64,000 nt of DNA from assembly GCA_019916065.1 (NCBI GenBank), contig CM034237.1, positions 19,675,752 through 19,739,751 on the forward strand. The letters are read 5' to 3'. The DNA is from Vitellaria paradoxa (taxonomy: Eukaryota; Streptophyta; Magnoliopsida; Ericales; Sapotaceae). Positions 34,180 through 45,296 of this stretch are shown here, in pieces; positions within the stretch are counted from its first letter, which is position 1, and each line of letters starts with the position of its first letter. Position numbers and translations under genes: made by a program. The notes under the pieces are model-generated. The model did no database searches and was not told the origin of the DNA. It saw nothing but the letters and a program-made list of their open reading frames with translations.

Positions 34180-35934
34180 CCTGAGTCCGAATCGGTGGAT
34201 CAGAAGTATTAGCTGTGGGGATACAGCCCTGAGCTAGTCGCTGCTCTAACTTTGCAAGCTGTGCCTGCAACTGGGCTTGCATCCGTACCTCCATCTGCAC
34301 CCAGATATCCTCTACCCGCACATTCATCTGCTAGCGAAGAGACTGTATCAGCTCATCCACTTCTTCGTCAGTACATAAGCGTGAGCCCTAGGACGAACTG
34401 ATTCTGGATGACTCTGCTCGCACGATGGTAGAACGTGGTATGCCTGTGCCATATGTCAGCGTGTATCCATGCCTATCCTGGCCAATGATAGCATGGAATA
34501 TCTCATCCCGTCTAGCAGGTACCTATCGTTCCTCCTCTGGCAGCTGTGCCAACTGAGCATTAAACTGGGCTTGTGTATTATTTGGAACCAAATTAAAAGG
34601 TAAATTAATAAATCTCATAATATGTAAATAAAATTATTGAGTAGAGATAAATACTTACTACAAGAGCTGCAACCTCAGGGTGTTCGAGTCTGCGACTTAC
34701 CATCCACACAGACATCCGGTCGGTGAGCACACCCTCCTCACGTAACTATTGAAGGATAAATTATGTGAAAGATATATATGGCTACGAACTACTAAGAAAT
34801 TGAATAGCATATACGGTCTAATGTAAAAGTTTACCTAGTGTCGGACCAGCGGAACGTGTCGTGTCCCAAGACTGTGAGGAGCACCCTACATCGAGTGGTT
34901 TTGGGAATTCCGCTCTGCCTCTTCCTGTATTCATTTTGGAAGGAAATGTTTACGATTCTTTTTTAATTATTAAATGAAATTAAAAATATAGTGTGAATTA
35001 CTCACCCTCGCCCCCTCGCTCGACCAGTACCGGACCAGCTCAGGCCACTGTGAGGGGAGAATGTCCCATGGGACTCACTGAAAAAGGTCTGGGGCATTTA
35101 TGTTCTTCTCCGAATGCTCTTTCTTCACCTTACTCTTGTGATCTTTCCACAACTTTCTACACTTTCTCATGCAAACTGGCTAGAAGTCATCAGGACACGA
35201 CCTCAAATTATCTTAAGTAGGACAGAGAAATTTCATTAGCCAAGATCTATTGTAAATTAAGACATCATATAATAACCGTGAAGTTAAGATAAAAATAAAC
35301 GTTTTACCTTAACCTCTCCCCAAAGTTGATCTAATGTATCCTGGGGGAAGGCAGTCCAATCGAGCATAGTCCAGGGGAATATATGTGGGTCCCGTACCAT
35401 ATGGCCTAATTGGCTAATGAATTGGCAATATCCTACCCCAATTGGGTGAAATGTGTCATCAAACTGCACGTTATAGGGGGTATCGGAATTCCATGAAGGA
35501 ACCCTTCTAGTAGGGCCCCTGCCCCGACTGGAATATGTAGTCGTTGTAGTAGAACCTATTGACAATAAGCTCATATTAGTTAAATAAAAGTTGAAATTAT
35601 TTCATATAAGTGTTACACATAAATTTAAAATTATACCACTCTGCCTAGAGGTTGATGTAGTAGCTGTAAATGGAGAAGGTCCTACTACTGTGGACAGGGA
35701 ATATCTAGATCGTGCCGGTGCAGGTGTCGATAGGGTCGGCCCCTGCGTGGATGGCTGGACCTGAGGTGATGATGAACTTGGTGTAGGTGTGTGATGCATG
35801 GTGGGAGGACACACTGGTAGTGTCGGTGAGCTATGGTCCCCTGTAGACGTGGTGGAGGGACCAACCACAAGCATCGGCCGGCCAAGGTCCACTGTCGGCG
35901 TACGAGCCTGGCCCTGACGCAGTAATTCATCCAT
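34180..35934 (-). pseudogene. CACTA2 second gene (Transposase_24/TNPA-class-like), decayed
   Basis: Read on the minus strand from 35934 (MDELLRQGQARTPTVDLGRP...). Recognisable exons: a Pro/Ser/Thr-rich first exon (35934-35640); an exon with WNSDTPYNVQFDDTFHPIG and QFISQLGHMVRDPHIFPW (35574-35300), which corresponds to CACTA1 exon 2; an exon near 35005-35220 (KCRKLWKDHKSK... and PSQWPELVRYWSS); one near 34800-34900; one near 34650-34750 (VLTDRMSVWMVSRR); and a final coding stretch at 34200-34560 with QLAQLPEEER, GYTLTYGTGIPRS and a Gln-rich helical end. Several stops and shifts. In CACTA1 exon 2 is shifted by one base, and this copy shows the correct frame there. Confidence 0.78.
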
Positions 35935-36069
35935 CGTACGTGGACGATCTCTCCTCTTTCGTCTTTACATATCTGTTTATATATTCATAACATAAATAAA
36001 TTTCACTCATTGACTAAAACCATTCTTAAACAAAAAGTTAAACATATCTTTGAAATTTGGAAGGAAAAA

Positions 36070-37265
36070 AGTAAACAACCCTTCGTCGGTCATGTAAATC
36101 AATAGTATCTCCTTCAACAGTCTCTCTAACCCAGTTGACATCATCATCATGTTGAACTATTATATTTTCATCAAGAACTTGCTAGGCAAATGCATCAATA
36201 TCTGGCTCGTCACATTCAATTTGATACACCCCCTCCTTGACATTGTAACTGCAACTTGCCAGTTAGGATCCATTGGATCTCTAACATAGTAAACTTACTC
36301 AGCTTGCGAGGCCAATATATGTGGTTCATTACTTATTTCCTCATCTCAATATAACAAATTGTTGAAATTTACCAACGTAAATTGGTACTTATCCACTTTA
36401 GTCCCACGGATTGGATCGACCCAGTCACACTTGAATAACAAAAATTTTAACCTGTGATTGTATATAATTTCAACAATACCTTTCAATTGGTCATAGTAAT
36501 AACCCGCATCAACAGAAAGATAACCAAGACCACTATTTTGTGTTGCTCGTTTCTCATCTACTTCCCTGATGCGAAATCGGAACCCATTGGCATCACAAGT
36601 TGTGTAACTCGTGCTGTTATAAATGGACCATCAGCTAGTTGGTTCATTTCATCAGTTAATGTACCATCGCTTGTTTGTCGTAAATTGTACACTTACATAA
36701 TTTATATACTCATTGAATAAAGTTGCATGAAGCTAATATGATATGAACAAATTGAAGCACATATAACTATATCTATATATACGTAATTCTTGAACCAACC
36801 AATCATGAAATGTTTGAAAATGGGACTACCGAATTTGATTTTCTCTAGCGTGAGGCATGTCCCGTTTGAGCTCATCAATGTGTGTCCTGCAATACAGAAC
36901 AACACGTGTTAATGACGAGCATGAATATTTAGATAGAAAATGAAAAAGTTAAATATATGCATGATCGTTGACTTACTGAATCAATGCCACAACTGATGGC
37001 GTGTTGAACAACATATAGCAATGAGCTTGAATCCACTCGATGTTATCTAGATCAAACGGTGTGCCCTCTCCCATGAGACCATCATTAATACGTGAGGGCC
37101 TATCTAGTTTGGTTTCAACATCATTAAGATATGCAGCGCAGAAATTGGTGCACTCATCCATCAAATAACCCTTTGCTATCGGTGCCTTTGGACGAGCTCT
37201 GTTACGCACATACCTCTTTAATGTATTCATGTACCTCTCAATCAGATACATCCATCTAAATTGGA
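36070..37265 (-). pseudogene. CACTA2 TNP2 transposase, C-terminal part
   Basis: On the minus strand, 37251-36973 encodes the DUF4218 segment YLIERYMNTLKRYVRNRARP...GYLMDECTNFCAAYLND, close to CACTA1 (PIERYMNTLKRYVRNKARP). Two short intron-separated pieces follow near 36900-36800 (ETNGTCLT-like and HFMIGWFKNYV), then DUF4216 remains between 36690 and 36080, ending ETVEGDTIDLHD as in CACTA1. Everything upstream of PIERY (the catalytic TNP2 core and the transposase-associated domain) is missing beyond the junction at 37266. Multiple stops. Confidence 0.82.
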
Positions 37266-38560
37266 TAAGATAGGGTATCTTTCTTCTGCTCGTCGAAGGG
37301 CCTTGCTCGTATAGTAAATTGGTTTCTGTATCCTTTCTTCTTCACGGACTAGTGCAGAACTAACCACTATATTTGAAACCGAAAGATATAAATACAATTT
37401 CTCCCCCAGAGTAGTTCGACTAAACAGTGAGACTAATCCTAAATATTCTTTCAGTTGCTAAAAGGCCCTATTACATTCGTTCGTCCATTCAAATGCTCTC
37501 TTCAGAACCTTGAAAAATAGATGACATTTGTCAATTAATTCGAAAATAAATCTATTCAAAGCAGTAACCCAACCGGCAAGTTTCTGGACTTCTTTTGTGG
37601 TTCGTAGGGGCTACATTTTCATGATTAGTCACACTTTATCTAGATTCACTTCAATTCCCCAACTAGATACCATGAAGCCAAGAAATGTCCCAGAAGCAAC
37701 CCCAAAAGCACATTTAGTCAAATTAAGCTTCATCTTATACTTCCCTAGAGTGTTAAAAGTCTCTCGTAGATCAGCAACATCGAAGTCAATCTTCTGGCTT
37801 TTAATGAGCATGTCATCCACATACACCTCCACATTTCTCCTAATTTGACCCTTAAACATCCTATTCATCAATCTATGATATGTCACCCTAGCATTCTCCA
37901 GTTTAAATGGCATGATGTTGTAGCAATACAATCCTCAATTTGTAATAAATGCTATGTGCTCTTGGTCATGTTCTGCCATTTTGATCTGATTATACCTAGA
38001 GAAAGTGTCCACAAAGGATAATAGCTCATGCCCCGCTCTAGAATTAACTAACAGGTTAATCGTTGGCAAGGGAAAGCTATCCTTTGGGTAGGCTTTGTTC
38101 AAATCAGTGAAATATGCGCACATTCACCACTTTCTGTTAGACTTCTTCACCATTACAACATTTGATAGCCAAGTCGGATACTGAACCTCACAAATGAATT
38201 TTGTTTTAAGCAACTTGTTAACCTGTTCTGCTATGGCTTCATTACGCTCAGGGGTAAATGTTCTTCTTTTCCGCTTTACCGGCCTGGCCGTCAGGAAAAT
38301 ATTCAAGTGGTGACCAAGCAAAAACGTCAAAGTTTTCCACTAAGAACTTCTTCAATGCATCCTTCAAATCATTAAGGATTGCCAAACCTATCTTAACAGT
38401 TCTCCCTTGGTCAGGGGCGCCAAGTACTACATCCTCTAGATCACCTTTAGGCTCTTCTCTCCTTAAGTCCTTATCATCCCTGACTTTAAGTTCCTCCACT
38501 ATCAATGTCTCCTTGTTCACATCTTCCTTTAATGAAGATGCGTAACATTCCCAAGCGACC
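37266..38560 (-). pseudogene. gypsy reverse transcriptase and RNase H start, broken
   Basis: Minus strand. 38520-38250 carries the pre-RT region (NFDVFAWSPLE); 38330-38124 the first RT blocks (PVKRKRRTFTPERNEAIAEQVNKLL, YPTWLSNVVMVKKSNRKW); 38123-37935 the DLNKAYPKDSFPLP and FVDTFSRYNQI blocks (motif A region); 37931-37629 YCYNIMPF and EVYVDDMLIKS (catalytic YVDD); and 37500-37270 an RNase H start (IQKPIYYTSKALRRAEERYPIL). Frames are broken between blocks. It would copy element RNA if intact. Confidence 0.88.
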
Positions 38561-38652
38561 CTCTAATCGCCTTTCATGTACCCCACACCATTCTCAGTGG
38601 GAAACTTGACTCTCAAATGGTAGGTAGATGTAACTGCCTTGAATTGATTCAA

Positions 38653-38925
38653 TTAAGTCCTTCCCAAGATAGCATTATATGTCGAGGGGCAGTCTACCAC
38701 CAAGAAATTAACCATCCTGATGGCCTGGTGCGGTCCCTCTCTCAGTGTGACTAGTAGCATGATGGACCCGAGTGGGGCTACTCGATCTCCCGTGAAGCTA
38801 ACCAAGGGGGAAGAAATTGGTTGTAACTTCTCCTTACCAACCCCCATTTTCTCAAAGGACCCCGAATACAAAATGTTAGCTAAACTCCCTCTATCCACCA
38901 AGATGCACCAAATTTTAAAAGTCAC
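38653..38925 (-). pseudogene. gypsy aspartic protease region
   Basis: Minus strand: ILVDRGSLANILYS is the active-site block, where Tat elements normally have DGGSSA (here DRGSLA, so the flap glycine after Asp is changed). It is followed by VSFTGDRVAPLGSI and NFLVVDCPSTYNAILGR. Would process the gag-pol polyprotein. Confidence 0.8.
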
Positions 38926-39499
38926 AATTATTGACGAAATAACAAGTAGGTCACCATAGGGTTGACATACCTCGTTAGCCTCATTCTCTGTGAAGGTTAT
39001 TGGATGGTGCTCAGCTTTGGGCTTCTTACTTGGGCGATCCGCTGTCAGAACTTCTCTGGGTCTACTTGCCTCTCGGATAAACTTCTTTCTAGCAGTTGAG
39101 GACTCGCCCCCTGTCGCGAACCTCCTAAAATAACTTGTATCTCTTCGATTGGCTGTTGATTCTGTGGGGCTCAGTCAAGATTTCTTCGATTAGGACTCCT
39201 CCTATTCGGGCTTCTCCAGTTTGGACTTCTTTGATCAGCCCTCCTGTTAGTGTCCTGTCCAGCTACAAATCAACCAAGCCTTCTCCTTCTAATCAGCTCC
39301 TCAACCTTCTCATATGGAATCAGTAGTGCTTTGCTCGAGACCTCTTGTTAGCTGGAGTTCTCATTCTTTGAAGCCATTTCAAGGCTGGGTCGTGCTGAAT
39401 CTTATAAAAAACATTTCCTAGTCTAGTATTCAGAGGAGTGAAATTATGGTTAAGATCACTGTATCAACACCACCCTGATCAGATCTATCTTTGAATATT

Positions 39500-40620
39500 C
39501 AATTTTTGGAATTCCAAAAATCTCGACCATTTTCAGACTCATTTGACCATTTTTTATCTGCTTTGGAGCCTCCTACCTCGTCACTCTCTCTATCTGCCCT
39601 GAGGCGTCCTTCACGTTTATGTGGCTATGTGCCCTAAGCATAAATTCCTCCATGTTGAGGGATTCCTTCTCAAGGAGCAAGACTATAAATCTGGGCATCC
39701 TCAGCCCACTCATGAAGGCTATGACCACCACTTTATTGTCGGTCTCATCCACTTCCATGAACTCCTTCTTGAATCTCCCAACGTAATCTCTACGGGTCCC
39801 TTCCTTACCTTATTTAATTGTTAGGAGATGGGTGGCTGGCCTTATCTGTCTCTTCCCTAGAATGAAGTGACCCATAAATAGCTTGCCAAGCTGTAAAAAA
39901 TTAGAGATGGTGCTTGGCTTGATCTTATTAAATCACAGGCGAGCAGGGCCCTTGAGCTTGCCAGGAATACTTGAAAAAGATCACATTAGGATATACATGT
40001 ATAAGCATCAAAGTTTTATATGTCTCTAGATGGTCAAAGGGATCCTTTAAACCATCAAAAGAGCCTAACACTGGCATCTAGAATTTTGGCAGTAAAGGGC
40101 AAGCCATCACTGCTTGGGAAAATGGGGAGTCTGCATCAGCATCTACCTCATCTATCATGTTGGGGTCAACTATAAGAATGCTACGGATTTAGGCCTGCAT
40201 GGCCTTCATCGGTTCCTCCCACGGATGGACACTGGCATCTTTCACACTTGCTGCCTCAGTATATGACATCTTAGGACGATAACTAGCTCCACCATTAGGT
40301 ATAATAGTTTTCTCCCGTCTTCTTAATTCCTCCAGTTGTTTAATGGGGATTTTATTTCCCCCCACGAAATCAGTTTTGTGCACCCCTTGTCCTTTTCCAT
40401 TCTCTCTTCCATTCATTTCCACTATTCTTCCCGTCGTGTGCTCTATTAACTAGGGGATCCATTGGGGGAGGTGGAATGTGAACAGGGATAGCATTCTAAT
40501 GTTAAACCAGTGCTTGATTCTGAGCTACCAAAGTCTACATAAACGCCATCATGTCCATCATTTGGCTCTCAATAGCGTTAATCCGTTCATCATTCTAATT
40601 TTCCATTGGTTTTGTTGGTT
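39500..40620 (-). pseudogene. gypsy gag, decayed
   Basis: Minus strand fragments: 40422-40189 (N-terminal, charged, GNKIPIKQLEELRRREKT...) and 39758-39573 (EVDETDNKVVVIAFMSGLRMPRF...MLRAHSHINVKDA), the latter being the C-terminal half of a Retrotrans_gag-type domain. Stops and frameshifts separate them. The zinc knuckle expected afterwards is not clear. Confidence 0.7.
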
Positions 40621-40685
40621 ATGATTATGGTTGAGTGTTTGTGTTGGACCTGGTTTGGACTATAAAAATTGCAAGAAAAGTCGAG

Positions 40686-40703
40686 TTCCCACAGACAATG
40701 CTA
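40686..40703 (-). other. degraded primer binding site of the Tat-like element
   Basis: The minus strand reads ...AGCATTGTCTGTGGGAA; Tat elements commonly have TGGCGCCGTCTGTGGGAA here. The 3' half is intact, the 5' half mutated. Confidence 0.55.
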
Positions 40704-40705
40704 AC

Positions 40706-40853
40706 TAATAAATCAGTAACTTCATAACCTCTAGAAGGTCCGATCCAAGTTTGGAAAGCTGTCAAGAACACCGGTATGGTGCCTCCCATAAGTTAGTAAG
40801 AAAGTTGAGAGAATATTTTGGTGGTGTTTCAGTAAAGTAAATGAGACATACCT
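40706..40853 (-). repeat. inner end of the Tat-like 5' LTR
   Basis: Sequence between the primer site and the solo-LTR insertion. It should continue at 43334 on the other side. No second LTR is available to prove the limits. Confidence 0.4.
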
Positions 40854-40858
40854 GTATT
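40854..40858. repeat. target-site duplication GTATT, left of solo LTR
   Basis: Matches 43329-43333. Confidence 0.88.
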
Positions 40859-43328
40859 TGTAATACCCTGAATTTTCCTGTTAATATAATTTGATGGTTT
40901 TAACATGTTTTGGACAAGTTAGTATGTTAGTTAAGTGATATTAGTCATTAAAGATGACTTAGGGTTGTGAATTTTGAAAGAAATGGGCAAAATAGCTCAA
41001 AAGTCAACATTTTGACTCAGGGGCATGCAGAGGGGCACCCATGGGTTTAGGACGGGTGCCCATGGTCCATGAGGGGTGCCCCACTTGTACAGAAAACCAG
41101 CAGTAGGGTGTTCTCTGGCTGGACAGCCGAGACCTAACCCTATTGACACCTATGCCTAGCTAGGGGTGAGGGGAGACCTGAGGATTACTGTTTGGGGATT
41201 AAAAAATATTGTTATATATATTTTTTAGATTGATTTGATGCAAGAGAGAGAGAGAAGTGGCTTGGAAGAAGAGAGAATCGACTAGGGAAGCAAAAGAAGA
41301 GCAAAGGAAGACCAAATGAGGAACCGGTTGGGTTTTCAAAGGTAAGTCTTCCAAATCTTCATAGAACTCAAATTCCTTTTACAAAATTGAAATTAGAACC
41401 CTAAGAAACCTTCCTATGTTATTCATTTTTAGTTTTGATCAAGGAGGGAGAAGATTGGAGCCGTAAAAGTTTGAGGGTTTGGAAGCTCAAGACACCTTCA
41501 TTTTGATCTATCTTTTTACCACTCAAGGTAGGGATTTCTAGTCTCATTTTAGCATATATGAGATGTATTTGAGCTAGTAAACACTTCTATGAAATTTATT
41601 TAAGATTTGGAAACCTTGGAAGTGGAGTTTGTGTGGATGAATTGTTGTGTGTATATATATGTATAGGTCGGAGCAAGATTTTTGTATTGAAGAAATGAAT
41701 GGATTAAAATTTGTTTTGATGGACTTTTTGGAGTCTTCTAGGTCCCAGACAACCCAAGAAAATAAGGTATTAGGTTAGATATTGGATTGGGTAAAGTTTG
41801 GAATCTAAAAACATGGCTTAGGGCTCGAACCAGAACAAAGTGACTTTTTGGACAATAGAGGGGCGCCCATGGGTTTTGGTGGGGCGCCCATGACCCTTAA
41901 GGGGCGCCCATTAACTTTTGGTGAGGTGCCCACAGAGACTAGAACACTTTTCCTGATTTTTCTTAACTTGACTTCCTACCTTAGGATTATGAAGGGGTTG
42001 GTAATATGTTTGTATGTGAGACTTTTATTTGATTAATTGTATGGATTTAAAATGGAAATGGGCTCTTAAAAGTGATTAAGGATTGATTATCTTAAACCTA
42101 TGAGATTAAGCTTGTAAGGAGGAATGTTTGCTACCATGAATGAAATGAATTGGAAGTCTACTTTGAGATAAGAGTCTTAATTGAAGAGAATTGTGAATAT
42201 GCCTTAATATAAACTAAATATTGAATGTTTAATGATGTTTGATCAATGTTGATATGTGCTGAATTGTGGGATGAACCAAAATGTAGAAATGTGTTGCGGG
42301 AAAGTGTATGAGGTTGAAAGTGAATCTATGAATGATGAGATGTCATGTGATGAATAATTGTTTGTGTGCAGGGACCGTGGTGGGTTGCGGAAATAGGAAG
42401 GGTTTAGAGAGTACCCTCGGGTTGAGAGTCCCGGAACCTGTGCAGGGTTTGGTGTCAATGCCAATAGGTTAGTAGCCCACAACATTGTGTGTGTTTTTGG
42501 CTCCTCGTGGCCCTGAACGGTGATCCTAAACGACGACGTCAGTTTATCGTTTCCGTTGGGTATTGGCCCATAAAAGACGAGAGTGTGTACGCACCTAACC
42601 CTCGATGACTTGTTTGGTTATGGTTGTGTAATGTGACGATGAATGGATGATGATGTGAATATGGTTATTTGATGGAATGATATTGAATGATGAAATAGTG
42701 TTGAAATGTGAATGGAATCGAAGTTTGTATTGCAAAACATAAACATTAATCGAAATCGAAATCTTAAACTTGACATTGATGCTTGAGTATATGTTTTCAC
42801 CTAGTTTGGTCGATGGATATGATGATGTAATGTTATGAATATAGACAATGTTAAAATGGATAACTTTATTTGGGATGCATTGCATGGTTAGATTGCATAC
42901 CATAAATGTTTTCTTGTGACTTTGTGGGCATAAGTGGACCCGGCTCACATCCCTACAGACTTTGATGCAGGTACAGGCAATATCAACCAAGTGGGCTAAG
43001 GGGTTTGGATTAAGAGGTTATGCATGAGCCCTACCAAGCTTAGCAAAGCTCTTGGTCATCTAGTTTAAATTTCTTTTGGGAATTGTAACGTTGTACATTT
43101 ATAAACTACTTCGATTTGGATGTAATGGCCATAAGGCGAAGGTTATGCGATTTGGGAATGGTGTATGTAGTTAGTGATTTGGCAACAATCATGTTTTAAC
43201 TCATGTTATTTTATGTCTTGGGCTCACTAGCTTACGTTGCGTTGCTCTGATAATGGGATTGGTTATGTTAATGCATGTTGTGTGTGTTTATCACTCACCC
43301 CTCGGGTCACGAGATCCGGGGTGTGACA
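40859..43328 (+). mobile_element. solo LTR, Ty3/gypsy (Tekay/Del-like)
   Basis: Starts TGTAATACCCTG, ends CCGGGGTGTGACA, bounded by GTATT duplications; 2470 bp and no internal domain. Size and TGTAATACCC start fit Del/Tekay chromovirus LTRs (family inference). A solo LTR arises by recombination between the two LTRs of one element. Contains two clusters of GGGCGCCCATGG-like repeats (41028-41092 and 41855-41935). Minus frames inside are not credible. Confidence 0.9.
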
Positions 43329-43333
43329 GTATT
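43329..43333. repeat. target-site duplication GTATT, right of solo LTR
   Basis: Matches 40854-40858. Confidence 0.88.
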
Positions 43334-43765
43334 GCTATGAAGTGTTGGTTTAAATATGTGAGAACTTACGTGAAATGGCTTACATATAGTTACATGTAAC
43401 TGCATGTGATGTGCTTCTTTCTCTTTCAATGAGTTAATGCCACTTACATTGTAAATCCCAATGTTGGTTCTTTGGTTCATTAGCCAACGTGTTACATCTA
43501 ATGTGATTTGTAGAAGCACCTTTATAGGTGTATATATTGAAACATTAGAAGAAGGTTATACCTGTGACTTGTGGGCTGCTCTAGTGGGAATTATCCTACC
43601 AAAGTGCTCGGTCGGAATCCAGTCGAGCAACCTAGCCTGATCGGAGGTGTCTATACTCAGATGCCCCTGGTCGAGTATTTTTGCCTGATTTGGTATCCTT
43701 ACTCAGACGCCCTAGTTGGGTAAGGGCCGAATAGGTAATTTGTTAGATGTCTCGTGCCTAGCACA
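43334..43765 (-). repeat. probable outer part of the Tat-like 5' LTR
   Basis: The segment 43565-43745 is GC-richer than its surroundings and has repeated TCGGTCGG, CCAGTCGAG, TGGTCGAG and ACTCAGACGCCC-type motifs, as in LTR promoter regions. Read on the minus strand it could start at TGTGCTAGGCACGAG (43770 leftwards). Boundary uncertain. Confidence 0.35.
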
Positions 43766-43770
43766 GGATC

Positions 43771-44870
43771 TCCCTATATTATAAGGTATCAATGTGAAAA
43801 GCTTATAGTAAACTACAAATTTAAGGCGGCCAACCACTAGAAATAAAATAACAAATTGAAAAATAAGCAGAGTCCTGATATGTGCCAAGTTACAATATTT
43901 TTTCAATCATCTCATCAAATAATGCATAGTTGGTTTCAAGGACGCCTATGTCTAAAAGGTCACCAAAAGCACACCTAAAAACTAAAAGTAAATTAATATA
44001 TATTTTCTATATATGTATACACATGCAAAAGACACTAAATGTTCAATACATACAATTTTATTAGACAACTTATTGACCAAATATTTCCTTCTATGCAAAG
44101 CTCATCCACATGTCCTCTAATTAGCTAATTGTTAGTAACTTATAATAGTTTATTAGGATCTTTCTAAGAAAATATATGACAACATTAAGTTTAAATTTAA
44201 AATTACAAAGATTCTTAATTAAACTAAATTAATTTAATATTATTTTTCATTAAATAATATTATTTATTTAGTTAATTATTTAATTTTAATTATTATTTTT
44301 TTATTATTTTTACTCAATAAAAAAGTGAAAATTAAAGGAATTGTCAGCGTATCAAGTCATTATCTTTTTCTAAGGAGGCATTTGAAAAAAAGAAGATAAT
44401 GACACTACTTTACTAATGGTAGATCAAATATGAACCACAATTTTAATTGGCATTTTAGGAATCAAAAATACCTTTACTTGTACAGCAAGCATTTGTTTTC
44501 ATAAAATAATTTTTTGGAAAAAAAAAGAGGAATTTAAAATTACTTTCTCTTGTGATGAAAAGGTGGAGTGTAAAAATTATATAATTTTAGAAATAAAAAA
44601 ATAAATTAAAAATTAAATTACTATGAAATGTCTTTATTACATTTTCTAATCCAACAAAATAAAAACATATATTTAAAATTTTATTTTTTCTTTTTATTTT
44701 TTTCCTTTCATTTCTTCTTATTATTTTTTTTGTAACATTTTTATCCCTCACTGCAGAATCGTTATTTAGACACACATGCTAAGGCCTCAATTATATTGCC
44801 GTTTTCAAATGGTCTTGTTGAAATAGTTCTAATATCATGTTAAGTCACCAATTGTTCCAAAAGTTTAAGT
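43771..44870. other. AT-rich intergenic DNA
   Basis: No gene or repeat recognised, apart from a short sequence before 44871 (ATATCATGTTAAGTCACC) of the type often found beside copia/TRIM LTRs. Confidence 0.55.
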
Positions 44871-45138
44871 TGTTAGGATTTCTTGAAATCAAAGTCCAAG
44901 TTTACCATCAATCTCAGCCCACCGAGAGAAATGGATTGTTACTGCCTCCACCCTAAGCCTAGATGTGAAAGGGCCCACCGGGAGAAACGACCCAAGACCC
45001 GATGCGTGAAAGGGGAGATTTTTGCAATGTTCCTACATCAATTGTAGAATGGGTTGGTGGTTAGTATGTAAGTGTGAGTGAAAACCTTATCTCATAAAGT
45101 AGCTTTTAGAGATAAGAAAGGCCCAAGACCACCCAACA
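44871..45138 (+). repeat. short copia/TRIM-type LTR
   Basis: TGTTAGGATTTC...CACCCAACA, 268 bp with TGTT/AACA ends, directly followed by a tRNA-Met primer site. No matching second LTR or coding region is seen nearby, so it is a fragment of a copia element or of a TRIM. Confidence 0.65.
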
Positions 45139-45150
45139 CTGGCATCAGAG
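45139..45150 (+). other. tRNA-Met-type primer binding site
   Basis: CTGGCATCAGAG, close to the TGGTATCAGAGC site complementary to initiator tRNA-Met that copia elements use. Confidence 0.7.
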
Positions 45151-45296
45151 CTCTGGTTCCAGGAAGTCTTGAATTCGAATCTTGTTATTCCCCATTTATT
45201 GCTATACACTTTGTTTGCTTATATTGGTACACAATATTTGATTTAGTTTGCTTGCCTCTACTCCATGAGTAAATTAGGGTTACATGTGAGAAGGAG

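Larger units (their letters stand above)
31999..37266 (-). mobile_element. CACTA2, minus-strand CACTA element lacking its 5' part
   Basis: The plus-strand sequence begins CACTAGTAGAAAA, the same terminus as CACTA1. Subterminal GCGACCGC-type repeats, a tandem array, the second CACTA gene and then the end of the TNP2 gene follow, all reading leftwards. At about 37266 the TNP2 sequence stops inside DUF4218 and a gypsy RNase H sequence begins, so the other CACTA end is missing. AGG (31996-31998) may be the surviving duplication. Heavily mutated and older than CACTA1. Confidence 0.88.
37266..40705 (-). mobile_element. Tat/Ogre-like Ty3/gypsy remnant (gag-PR-RT-RNase H)
   Basis: Reads leftwards: primer-site-like sequence (40686-40703), gag, protease, reverse transcriptase, then the first third of RNase H, where it stops at the CACTA2 junction. 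No integrase or 3' LTR. Clade is suggested by the protease block (LVDRGS..NILYS, FLVVDCPSTYNAILGR) and RT block (YFTDLNKAYPKDSFPLP, GHELLSFVDTFSRYNQI), both typical of Tat elements, and by a GTCTGTGGGAA primer site. Confidence 0.85.

Noticed and set aside
40859..43328. Gene inside the solo LTR (for example 41848-42036 or 42595-42990 minus)
   Set aside because: Boundaries and duplications define an LTR; the frames are short, repeat-rich and unsupported.
45139..45180. tRNA-like GTTCGAATC-type motif
   Set aside because: GAATTCGAATCTTG follows a copia primer site; no tRNA arms around it.
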